From: Bradyrhizobium sp.
Lineage (GTDB): Bacteria; Pseudomonadota; Alphaproteobacteria; Rhizobiales; Beijerinckiaceae
Direction: 5' to 3'
Assembly (NCBI GenBank): GCA_004799435.1
Contig: SSMV01000166.1
Location: 16,020 to 80,019, forward strand
DNA length: 64,000 bases
Positions 29,918 to 39,630 of the stretch are shown here, piece after piece. Made by a program: the position numbers and the translations under genes. The notes beneath the pieces were generated by a model, which did not search any database, had not been told where the DNA came from, and worked only from the letters and a program-made list of their open reading frames with translations. Within the stretch, counting starts at the first letter, position 1. Every line of letters begins with the position of its first letter.

Positions 29918-30008
29918 GGTGCGGCATGACCTGCCGCATATGCCCTCCTTGGGCGTTTCCTCCCTAGACTCAGGCCGCCGTGGCGACATGGCGGCCTCCT
30001 TTCTTTCT
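29918..30008 (+). ncRNA. Candidate intergenic small RNA with unpaired CCUCCC and intrinsic terminator
   Basis: Promoter-like TTGCCT-N17-CATATT (29884-29912), hairpin TGCGGCA-N5-TGCCGCA, single-stranded GTTTCCTCCCTAGACTC, terminator stem AGGCCGCC...GGCGGCCT followed by CCTTTCTTTCT. Confidence 0.5.
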
Positions 30009-30022
30009 AGGGGTCCCCCTCG

Positions 30023-30913
30023 TCATTCCGCCGCCCAGCGGCCAACGCCTCGCTCGGCCAACGCGCGCGCCGCCAGCCTTTCCATGGCGGTGAGCAGTGC
30101 GGCCGCAAGCTCTTGCGCCCGCTCGAGTTTCGCCATGCGCCGCTCGTCCATATAGAGGGCGCGGTTGACCTCGATCTGCACAGCGTGGCGGCCGGCCGAG
30201 GGTGCGCCATAACGCTCGGTGATGTAGCCGCCCGCATAGGGTTTGTTGCGGCGGACGCGGTAGCCCTGCTCGGTCAGGGTCGCCTCAAGCGATTCGACGA
30301 CCCAGGCGGAAGCGCTGGCGCCGAATCGGTCCCCCAGCACCACATCGAGCGCCCCGGCGTCGGCGAGCGTCGATGGCATGGAATGGCAGTCGATCAGGAT
30401 CGCCATGCCGAACTGGGCGCGGGTTCGCTCGATCAGCCCGGCGAGGCGCTGGTGATAGGGATGATGGAAGGCGGCGATCCGCGACAGACCCTCGGCGACC
30501 TGCAGACGGGCCCGATAGATCGGCTGATTGTCGCCGACGACCCGGGGGATCACGCCGAGCCCCGCAGCGACCCGCAGGGAGCGGGTGTTGGCGTAATCGG
30601 GCAGCGCCGCGTCGAACATCTGCGGATCGAGTTCGAAGGGTTCGCGGTTGACGTCGAGAAAAGCCCGAGGAAAGCGCGCCCGCAGCAGCGGCGCGCCGAT
30701 CGCGACGCAGGGCAAGAACAATTCGTCGACGAAAGCGTCTTCCGAGCGGCGCAAGGTGAGCGGGTCGAGCCGCGCCGCGGCGAGGAAAGCGCCCGGATAG
30801 CAGGAGCCCGAATGGGGCGAATCGAAAATCAGCGGCGCGCCGATGCGCTGGGGTTCGATCACCTCGAACGCCGGCTCGATTTCGCCCCCGCCGGGCCGCC
30901 CCCGTTCGTCCAT
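30023..30913 (-). CDS. N-formylglutamate amidohydrolase family protein
   Basis: LIFDSPHSGSCYP; FLDVNREPFELDP; HHPYHQRL; LIDCHSMPS; HAVQIEVNRALYM. Confidence 0.93.
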   Translation of the reverse strand: MDERGRPGGGEIEPAFEVIEPQRIGAPLIFDSPHSGSCYPGAFLAAARLDPLTLRRSEDAFVDELFLPCVAIGAPLLRARFPRAFLDVNREPFELDPQMFDAALPDYANTRSLRVAAGLGVIPRVVGDNQPIYRARLQVAEGLSRIAAFHHPYHQRLAGLIERTRAQFGMAILIDCHSMPSTLADAGALDVVLGDRFGASASAWVVESLEATLTEQGYRVRRNKPYAGGYITERYGAPSAGRHAVQIEVNRALYMDERRMAKLERAQELAAALLTAMERLAARALAERGVGRWAAE

Positions 30914-31074
30914 CGCCTTTTTGCCGCCATTGTCCTCGCCGGACGCTCAAGGCCCGGCGCTTCATCATAAACGCACCTGACGCTTACCCGCCAACGACGA
31001 AACGAATAAAGTCCGGACGCCTTCACTCGATTTTTACTCGACGGAGGCGATCATTTGGGAATTGCAGAGGATTA

Positions 31075-31461
31075 ATGATGATCGCGCCGGTCGATATTCC
31101 CGCCCGTATCCTGCTCGCCGAAGACGATGGCGATATGCGTCGCTTCCTCGTCAAGGCCCTTCAGAACGCCGGCTACTCAGTCGTGTCCTTCGACAATGGT
31201 CTGTCCGCCTATAACCGGCTGCGCGAGGAGCCTTTCGAACTCCTGCTCACCGATATTGTGATGCCGGAAATGGACGGCATCGAACTCGCCCGCCGGGCGA
31301 CCGAGCTCGACCCCGAAATCAAAGTGATGTTCATCACCGGTTTCGCCGCGGTCGCGCTCAACCCCGACAACAAGGCGCCCAAAGACGCCCGGATCCTTTC
31401 CAAGCCTTTCCACCTGCGCGACCTCGTCAATGAGGTGCAGCGCCTGTTGACGGCGGCCTGA
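31075..31461 (+). CDS. cpdR: Response regulator, CpdR-like
   Basis: Single REC domain: ARILLAEDDGDMRRFLVKALQNAGYSV...LLTDIVMPEMDGIELARRA...FITGFAAVAL; no output domain. Confidence 0.9.
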   Translation: MMIAPVDIPARILLAEDDGDMRRFLVKALQNAGYSVVSFDNGLSAYNRLREEPFELLLTDIVMPEMDGIELARRATELDPEIKVMFITGFAAVALNPDNKAPKDARILSKPFHLRDLVNEVQRLLTAA

Positions 31462-31465
31462 AGCT

Positions 31466-31924
31466 TCAGCCCGCCGTGATCGCCGAGCGCAGTTTCAGCG
31501 GTCGGTCGATCCTGGCGAGGCGCTCCATGGTCGTTCCCGTGCCGCGGATGGTCACCGAGCCATAGTTGAAAAGACGGCCGAGCTGGCTCTGGTCGACATC
31601 GACGCTTTCGACCTTCTGCATATTCATTTCGACCGTATGGCGACGGATGAAGCCGCGCTTGAGCACGACCCGGCGGTCGGTGACGGCGATTTCGGTCGTC
31701 GCGCGGCGAAACCAGGCATGAAGGAAGCTGATGAAGCCGGCGAGCGAGGCGAGCGCGGAGGCGACCAGCACCACCGGGCCCCAGCCGGGCGCGCCTGCGG
31801 TCAGGACCGGCAGAGCGAGCGCGATCACGGCGAAGCCTATCGCCCGGCCATAGACCGTCCAGGAGAGCGAGGTGCGGAAAACCACCCGTTCGTCCGGCTC
31901 GAGAACCTGGTCGACATAACCCAT
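31466..31924 (-). CDS. PH domain (bPH2-type) membrane protein
   Basis: Two TM segments then EIAVTDRRVVLKRGFIRRHTVEMNMQKVESVDVDQSQLGRLFNYGSVTIRGTG. Confidence 0.88.
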   Translation of the reverse strand: MGYVDQVLEPDERVVFRTSLSWTVYGRAIGFAVIALALPVLTAGAPGWGPVVLVASALASLAGFISFLHAWFRRATTEIAVTDRRVVLKRGFIRRHTVEMNMQKVESVDVDQSQLGRLFNYGSVTIRGTGTTMERLARIDRPLKLRSAITAG

Positions 31925-32085
31925 CACGCGGCCTCTTCGCCTCGACGAAGAGGCCATCATTCGTCCGTTGAGATGGGAAGACAAGCCGAGGATTCTCTGG
32001 CCGAGGAGGCGACGCAACAAAACGTATATCTATTGTCTCGCCCCAGCATCATCGGCGGCCCAAGATGAGACCGGCCCGGCGTCGC

Positions 32086-32985
32086 TCATGACCAATTTAC
32101 CCACTCTCGGCACATGCCGATGCAGTCCTGAGCTTGAAAGCTTACTGTATTTTCAGTCAGCCGGAGGATTGCCGACTTCTCCGAATCCGTGAGATTGTAA
32201 GCAGTCGAGTAAATCGGCCTTCGCTTCTCGAGATTGGCAATGTCTAATCGTTCAACGTTAGTTCGATTGAAGCCGAACCCCATAAAGTAAATTTGCTCGG
32301 CTTCCCTAAGAAATTGCTTCGCAAGCGCAAATTCCGTATCGCGCCCGTCTTTGATATCTTCATGGATGATTTTGATACCCTTTATGCATCGCTCCAAAGA
32401 CTCCTTGGACAAATTCGGAGCAAATGGACGACTGTCGGGAGACTCCCACGGCAGGTATCCGAGACGGCCATGCAAGTGAACTACTGGAATACGGTTCATA
32501 ACAGCAAGGCAAGCGTCTGCGTCTTTGCCGTAGGAGTTCATGATCGACGTAAAAAGGAAGTGCTCTACGACTCGATCGTAATTAAAAGTAACAAAGCTTA
32601 CTTGGTTCTCACCAAATTCATCGAAAGTAGTGCTCATTTGGTTGTAGACGTATCTCAACCAATTCTGAGAATCATAACTGAACACCGTGGAATTCTGCTC
32701 GCGGGGAATAAGCACGGCGGCTATGGCAGCCTTCCCGATTTCCATGAAATTCGATCGGTGTTCAAGAAAGGCGTCGATCGAATTTTTGCCTGATTGGAAG
32801 AACGTCTCTCGGAAAAAGACGATCTCTCGCTCAGAGAAAAGGGAGAATTGCTGAAGCAGGTTGTAGGGGCCATTTCCCGGGTGCAACTGTGAGACGATTT
32901 GGTCCGAAAGCGCACTGCCGATGGGGAAATTAAAAGGCGCGCTTGCACCGGCTCCTAGTACGAAGACGGTCTTTTTCGTGAGCAT
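32086..32985 (-). CDS. SIR2-like domain protein, putative defence-associated NAD-binding/NADase protein
   Basis: TVFVLGAGASAPFNFPIGSALSDQI; VSFVTFNYDRVVEHF; VVHLHGRLGYLPW; IYFMGFGFNRTN; visibly lower GC than flanking genes. Confidence 0.75.
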   Translation of the reverse strand: MLTKKTVFVLGAGASAPFNFPIGSALSDQIVSQLHPGNGPYNLLQQFSLFSEREIVFFRETFFQSGKNSIDAFLEHRSNFMEIGKAAIAAVLIPREQNSTVFSYDSQNWLRYVYNQMSTTFDEFGENQVSFVTFNYDRVVEHFLFTSIMNSYGKDADACLAVMNRIPVVHLHGRLGYLPWESPDSRPFAPNLSKESLERCIKGIKIIHEDIKDGRDTEFALAKQFLREAEQIYFMGFGFNRTNVERLDIANLEKRRPIYSTAYNLTDSEKSAILRLTENTVSFQAQDCIGMCREWVNWS

Positions 32986-33103
32986 GGCCTCCCCCAAAAT
33001 GCGAATTGGGCCGTTGCCAAGGCGAATCGCGAGTTGCCTATCAAATATATGCCTGCAGGACGCGACACCCGTGCCAAAAGTAACCCATTTTCACGGGCCA
33101 CCC

Positions 33104-33132
33104 TTGACGCGTGTGGTGCACTCTCCTACTTA
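33104..33132 (+). promoter_or_regulatory. groESL promoter (TTGACG-N17-TACTTA), overlapping an RpoH-like CTTG...CCTACTTACG
   Basis: Exact -35/-10 spacing immediately upstream of CIRCE. Confidence 0.7.
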
Positions 33133-33143
33133 CGCGACAGCCA

Positions 33144-33170
33144 TTAGCACTCTTTATGAAGGAGTGCTAA
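33144..33170 (+). promoter_or_regulatory. CIRCE element (HrcA operator)
   Basis: Perfect TTAGCACTC-N9-GAGTGCTAA. Confidence 0.97.
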
Positions 33171-33229
33171 CAGAGGCCGTAGCGGCCCAATAAAAGGGCT
33201 TATTGCGCAACGAGATAGGAAGCTTCCCT

Positions 33230-33517
33230 ATGAAATTCCGTCCCCTGCATGACCGTGTCGTCGTCAAGCGCCTCGAAGGCGAGGAGAAGACGAAGGGCGG
33301 CATCATTATCCCCGACAACGCCAAGGAGAAGCCGCAGGAAGGCGAGATCGTCGCCGTCGGCCCCGGCGGGCGCGACGAAGCCGGCAAGCTGATCCCGATC
33401 GACGTCAAGAAGGGCGACAAGGTCCTTTTCGGCAAGTGGAGCGGCACCGAGGTCAAGATCGACGGCCAGGAGCTCCTGATCATGAAGGAGTCCGACATCA
33501 TGGGCGTTATCGCCTGA
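33230..33517 (+). CDS. groES: Co-chaperonin GroES
   Basis: [38 protein letters not shown]. Confidence 0.98.
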   Translation: MKFRPLHDRVVVKRLEGEEKTKGGIIIPDNAKEKPQEGEIVAVGPGGRDEAGKLIPIDVKKGDKVLFGKWSGTEVKIDGQELLIMKESDIMGVIA

Positions 33518-33552
33518 TCTTTCCTCGGAATTTGATCCCATTCGGCCGCTGA

Positions 33553-35214
<1,662 letters not shown>

Positions 35215-35240
35215 CGTCCTAGCTCCTACGAAAAGCGAAA

Positions 35241-35265
35241 AGGGCGGCTTCGGCCGCCCTTTTTG
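35241..35265 (+). terminator. Rho-independent terminator of groESL
   Basis: AGGGCGGC-TTCG-GCCGCCCT followed by TTTT. Confidence 0.9.
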
Positions 35266-35388
35266 TTATTCGCCCGAAATTGCCGAGATTTCATCTGGGT
35301 GGGCGGCCGGCCGCCCTTCTTTTGCCCGGCTCGGTCTGCTAGTGCGGATTCGCCAATTTATTTCCGCCCGTTCATAGGTTTCCGCCTC

Positions 35389-37515
35389 ATGCGTGTGATC
35401 AGCCTCGCCATCTTCGCCGCGATAGCCTTAGTGGCCGGCGCCTATAAATCGGACGGCATGACGATCGGGCTTGGCGCGACGGCGGCGCTCGCCGCCTTCG
35501 CCTCACTGCCGGTGCTCAGGCTCTCGACATTTCTGCGCATGATGGCGGAATTCTTCGCCGCCGAAACGCTGCTTTTCGGCCTCGCCGATCTTGTCAACCT
35601 CCTGGGATTCTGGCCGAGGGCTTACGAAGACTATGCCCTGCCGCGCTACCTGCCGATTGCGACCGCGGTCTTCGTCATCGTCCTGACCCTGGTTTCCTTC
35701 ATCCCGCTCGTCGGCAAGATGATGGCGATCGCCGATCCGTTCTTCGAGGCGCGCACGCCGATCTCGGTTCGCACCTGGCCCCTGCCGGCGATCGTCGCGA
35801 TTCAGAGCCGCTACGCGCGCCTCTGTCTCTATTTTTTGATCTTCATCAATCAGGCGCAGGTCGCGCTCACCGTCCGGGTGAATTTCTGGCAGCGCGACTT
35901 CGGCAACGCGATGCAGGTGGCCGACGACGCGCATCGGGCGGAGTTTTGGCGTCAGTTGGTCGACGTCTTCACGCCGCTCGCTGCGTCGCTCATCATTCTG
36001 TTTCTGATCGAATTCTTCGTCGCGTCGAATTTCGTCCTGCAATGGCGGCGATGGATGACGGCCTCCTACACGTCGCGTTGGCTCTCTAACTCGATACATT
36101 ACAAGCTGGCGCTCTCGGGGAACGTCACCGACAACCCCGATCAGCGTATTTCCGAAGACATTGGCGGCTTCATCAGCGGCGGCGGCGGTTTCGGCGCGAG
36201 CATGAGTCTCGGCTTCTATAATTACACGATTCAACTGATCGCGACCGCGACCAATCTCGTGTCCTTCTCGATCATTCTCTGGGCCATATCGGCCCAGATG
36301 GATCTCACAGTGTTCGGGGTCAGCATTCCCGGATTTCTGTTCTGGGTCGCAATCTTCTACGCGATCTTCGCCACAGGCGTCATGCATCTGATCGGTCGGT
36401 CGTTGACGCGATTGTTCTTCCGCCAGCAAGCCCTGGAGGCCAATTTTCGTTTCGACCTGGCGCGCGTGCGCGAATATAGCGAGCAGATCGCCCTGCTAAA
36501 GGGCGAGGATCGCGAAATCGATCGCGCCAACGGCGCGTTCGCCGAAGTGTTCAGGACGGTTCAGCGCATCATCCGCGTGCGGCTCTGGCTGAATGTGTTC
36601 CTGCAGTTCTACACCCAGGTTTCAATCGTCATCCCCTATGTCGTCGTGGCGCCCTTCTACTTTCTCAAGAAGGTCGATTTCGGCCGCTTCGCCCAGTCGG
36701 CCGACGCTTTCGGCAACGTCAACACGGCGATGAATTTCTTTGTCGATCGCTACACCGGTCTGGCGGCGTTTCGCGCCACCGTCGAACGTCTCACCACCTT
36801 CGACGAAGCCTTCGCGAGAGCCAATGAGGCGCGCGCGCGAAGCATCCGGACATCGGTCGCACCCGCCGACAAACCGGCCCCGATGATCGCCGGTCTCGAT
36901 TTGGAATTGCCCGACGGCCGCAAGCTCGCCCATGTCGGCGATCTCGTCATGGTGCCGCAGGAATCGATCCTGGTCGTCGGCCCATCGGGGTCGGGAAAAT
37001 CGACCTTCTTCCGCGCGATCGCCGGACTATGGCCATTTGGCGCCGGCGAAATCATCCAGCCCGCGCACGCCAAGCTCATGCTGCTGCCGCAGCGGCCCTA
37101 TATCCCCAACGGATCGTTGCGCGAAGCGCTCGCCTATCCGGCGGCGACGGCGGCCTTCTCGGAAGAACAGTTGCACGACGCGCTCGTCAAGGTTGGCCTG
37201 CCCGCCCTCGCCGACCGGCTCGACGAGAGCGACAATTGGCAGATGCGATTGTCGGGCGGCGAACAGCAGCGGCTGGCGGTGGCCCGCGCGCTGCTTGCCG
37301 CGCCGGACTGGCTGTTCCTCGATGAGTCGACCTCGGCGCTCGACGAGGCGAGCGAGCGCGACCTCTATCGCGCGATCGCCGCAACATTGCCGAAGACCAC
37401 CATCGTGTCGATCGGCCATCGCTCGACGCTGTCGGCCTTCCACAAGCGGCAGATCGTCCTCACGCCGCATGCCGGCGCGCCGACGACGGTCGCCGAGGCG
37501 CCGCCGGCGCAATGA
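35389..37515 (+). CDS. SbmA/BacA-like ABC transporter fused permease/ATPase (YddA/ABCD type)
   Basis: NFWQRDFGNAMQ; Walker A VGPSGSGKSTFFRAIAGLWPFG; LSGGEQQRLAVARALLAAPDWLFLDESTSALD. Confidence 0.93.
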   Translation: MRVISLAIFAAIALVAGAYKSDGMTIGLGATAALAAFASLPVLRLSTFLRMMAEFFAAETLLFGLADLVNLLGFWPRAYEDYALPRYLPIATAVFVIVLTLVSFIPLVGKMMAIADPFFEARTPISVRTWPLPAIVAIQSRYARLCLYFLIFINQAQVALTVRVNFWQRDFGNAMQVADDAHRAEFWRQLVDVFTPLAASLIILFLIEFFVASNFVLQWRRWMTASYTSRWLSNSIHYKLALSGNVTDNPDQRISEDIGGFISGGGGFGASMSLGFYNYTIQLIATATNLVSFSIILWAISAQMDLTVFGVSIPGFLFWVAIFYAIFATGVMHLIGRSLTRLFFRQQALEANFRFDLARVREYSEQIALLKGEDREIDRANGAFAEVFRTVQRIIRVRLWLNVFLQFYTQVSIVIPYVVVAPFYFLKKVDFGRFAQSADAFGNVNTAMNFFVDRYTGLAAFRATVERLTTFDEAFARANEARARSIRTSVAPADKPAPMIAGLDLELPDGRKLAHVGDLVMVPQESILVVGPSGSGKSTFFRAIAGLWPFGAGEIIQPAHAKLMLLPQRPYIPNGSLREALAYPAATAAFSEEQLHDALVKVGLPALADRLDESDNWQMRLSGGEQQRLAVARALLAAPDWLFLDESTSALDEASERDLYRAIAATLPKTTIVSIGHRSTLSAFHKRQIVLTPHAGAPTTVAEAPPAQ

Positions 37516-37524
37516 ACGTCGCGC

Positions 37525-37968
37525 CTAGAGAGAGCGGCCGAGGATCATTTCGCCGCGCGGTCCCTTGATGACCAGTTCGCCGTTGACGAGATCCCATGTC
37601 GGCGTGCCGAGCAGCCCGGTCAGGAACGAGGATTCGATCGCCATCGTGTCCTTGTCGCATTGCTTCTTGGTCAGGGCGTAAGGGCCGACGGCGAGGTGCT
37701 GATCCTTGATCGGGTACATCGTCGCCGACCAGGAATTGCAGCCGGTAAAGCCGGACCCGCGCAGCGCGCTGTCGATCTTGAGGCTGGCGTCGATATCGGC
37801 GGAGACCGGCTTGCCGTTCAGCTCACGCAACTGCCAGGTCTGATCGAGCGGGAAATTCTTCTGCAACGGCGGCAGCGGTTTGGGCGGCCCTTTGTCGTCC
37901 GCCAAAGCCACAGAGACGACGCCGACGGCGGCCAAAGCGAAAAGCGCGCGTAACAGGATTGTCTTCAT
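37525..37968 (-). CDS. Secreted META domain (HslJ-like) protein
   Basis: Signal peptide; LDQTWQLRELNGKPV...GSGFTGCNSWSATMYP...TKKQC. Confidence 0.85.
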   Translation of the reverse strand: MKTILLRALFALAAVGVVSVALADDKGPPKPLPPLQKNFPLDQTWQLRELNGKPVSADIDASLKIDSALRGSGFTGCNSWSATMYPIKDQHLAVGPYALTKKQCDKDTMAIESSFLTGLLGTPTWDLVNGELVIKGPRGEMILGRSL

Positions 37969-38193
37969 CGGTCCGATCCTCGATCCGCCGGTTCGGGCGC
38001 GGAATTTCCGCGTTTGGGTATAGCCAGCCGCCCTGATGGACGCAACGACCCCGCTATCGGGACATGCGAGCAAATTTGCGCTTCCAGCGCCCCCGGGGCC
38101 TTGCGCAACACAGCCGCAACACCAGATTCATGAGCGACGCGGGCCCATTCAGGGACGCGTCGTTCGAGCGCCGCCAGGACGGGACGCCGGACG

Positions 38194-38218
38194 CATGTCG
38201 CTTCTCACGGAGGATATG
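38194..38218 (+). promoter_or_regulatory. ROSE-like RNA thermometer hairpin over the hsp20 Shine-Dalgarno
   Basis: CAUGUCGCUUC-UCAC-GGAGGAUAUG; conserved U(Y)GCU opposite AGGA with one bulged G; SD 9 nt before ATG. Confidence 0.7.
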
Positions 38219-38222
38219 GATC

Positions 38223-38705
38223 ATGTTGAACTATGATTTTTCGCCCTTCTATCGCTCGACCGTCGGTTTCGACCGGTTGCTTTCGCTCCTCGACAAGAGC
38301 GCCGGACTTGACGCCGGCTCGCCCACTTACCCGCCCTACAATATCGAACGAACCGGCGAGAACGCCTACCGCATAACGCTGGCGGTGGCGGGCTTTGCGG
38401 GCTCCGAATTGTCGGTCGAGACGCGGGAGAACACGCTGACCGTGCGTGGGGCCAAGGATGCCGAGCAGAAGGCCGGCGACAAGCGCGACGTGCTCTATCA
38501 GGGCATCGCGGCGCGCGCCTTCGAGCGTCGCTTTCACCTCGCCGATCATGTGAGCGCGAGCGGGGCGACTTGCGAGAACGGTCTCCTGCACATCGATCTG
38601 GTGCGCGAAGTGCCCGAGGCGCAGAAGCCGCGCGCCATCCCGATCCAGGGCGGCGCTACGACCATCCAGGCCGTTCCCGCCGGGCAGACCAAACAGGCCG
38701 CCTGA
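38223..38705 (+). CDS. Small heat shock protein, Hsp20/IbpA family
   Basis: MLNYDFSPFYRSTVGFDRLLSLLDKS...NIERTGENAYRITLAVAGFAGSELSVETRENTLTVRG. Confidence 0.95.
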   Translation: MLNYDFSPFYRSTVGFDRLLSLLDKSAGLDAGSPTYPPYNIERTGENAYRITLAVAGFAGSELSVETRENTLTVRGAKDAEQKAGDKRDVLYQGIAARAFERRFHLADHVSASGATCENGLLHIDLVREVPEAQKPRAIPIQGGATTIQAVPAGQTKQAA

Positions 38706-38730
38706 CGCAGCCAACAGTTGCGATTTTGGG

Positions 38731-38760
38731 AGGGCGCCCTTCGGGGCGCCCTTTCTTTTT
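38731..38760 (+). terminator. Rho-independent terminator after hsp20
   Basis: AGGGCGCCC-TTCG-GGGCGCCCT then TTCTTTTT. Confidence 0.88.
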
Positions 38761-38763
38761 GGC

Positions 38764-39585
38764 TCAGTCGAGCGGCGTGACCGGAATGTCGTTGACCGGC
38801 TTGCCCTTGGCCGAAGGGGCCGGCGTCGGCGCGCTTGGGGCGGGCGCCACGACGGGAGCGGCGGCCGGCGCGTCAACCTTGGCGGCCTGTTGGCTCGCGC
38901 TTGGCGAAGGGGTCGGCGCCGCTGAAGCCGCCGGGGTCGGCTTTGCCGAGGCCGCCGGAGTCGGCTGCGCCAGGGTGGGCGCCGGTTTGGGAGGAGCAGA
39001 GCTCACCGGCGCGGGCGTCGACCGGATCGCCGGCGGATTGGCGACATTGGCCACCGGCGTCGGTGTCGGCTTGGGTTTCGTTTCGACCTTCTTGGGCGCG
39101 CTCTTGGGCGTCTCGATCGCGGCGGGCGCCGCCGGCGCCAGCGCCGGACCCTGCGGAACCCAATCGTCTTGCGGCGGCGGTACGCCGGGGCCGATGTCAG
39201 CGGGCGGGCGCGGCCCGTTCCACTGGCGCGGATCCTGATCCCAGCCGTTGGGGGGCGGCGCTGCGGCCTCGCGCCAGCCCTCGCCGCGCATGCGGAAACG
39301 CTGCATGATGCGCCCGCTCTCCGGGTCGATGACCAGGCGCTCAGGTCCCTCGCCGCGAACGACGACATCGGCGAGATAGACGTCGCCGCGCATGAGCAAC
39401 GGGCCGGTGACGATATAGCCGCTCGCCTCAAGCTGCCGCTCGATTTCATAGGACGACGGCTCGCCCCCGCGGAACATGGAAAACAGGCCCTGCGCGTTCG
39501 CCGCCGCCGGGAGAGCGACAAGGGCGATCGCCAGTGCGGCCCAACCTGCCCGACGCGGCGAGAGGCGGTGCGGATGCCGGATCAT
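38764..39585 (-). CDS. Secreted hypothetical protein with Pro/Ala-rich C-terminal tail
   Basis: Signal peptide; SSYEIERQLEASGYIVTGPLLMRGDVYLADVVVRGEGPERLVIDPESGRIMQRFR; low-complexity P/A/T/K tail. Confidence 0.75.
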   Translation of the reverse strand: MIRHPHRLSPRRAGWAALAIALVALPAAANAQGLFSMFRGGEPSSYEIERQLEASGYIVTGPLLMRGDVYLADVVVRGEGPERLVIDPESGRIMQRFRMRGEGWREAAAPPPNGWDQDPRQWNGPRPPADIGPGVPPPQDDWVPQGPALAPAAPAAIETPKSAPKKVETKPKPTPTPVANVANPPAIRSTPAPVSSAPPKPAPTLAQPTPAASAKPTPAASAAPTPSPSASQQAAKVDAPAAAPVVAPAPSAPTPAPSAKGKPVNDIPVTPLD

Positions 39586-39630
39586 TGCGGAAAACTCCCT
39601 GAAAGGCGCGCGGCCCAAGTTTAAGTCTTG

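Noticed and set aside
38880-39000. Possible CRISPR-like or minisatellite array
   Set aside because: Imperfect GCC-rich repeats explained by the Pro/Ala-rich coding tail; no regular spacer structure. No CRISPR array seen elsewhere.
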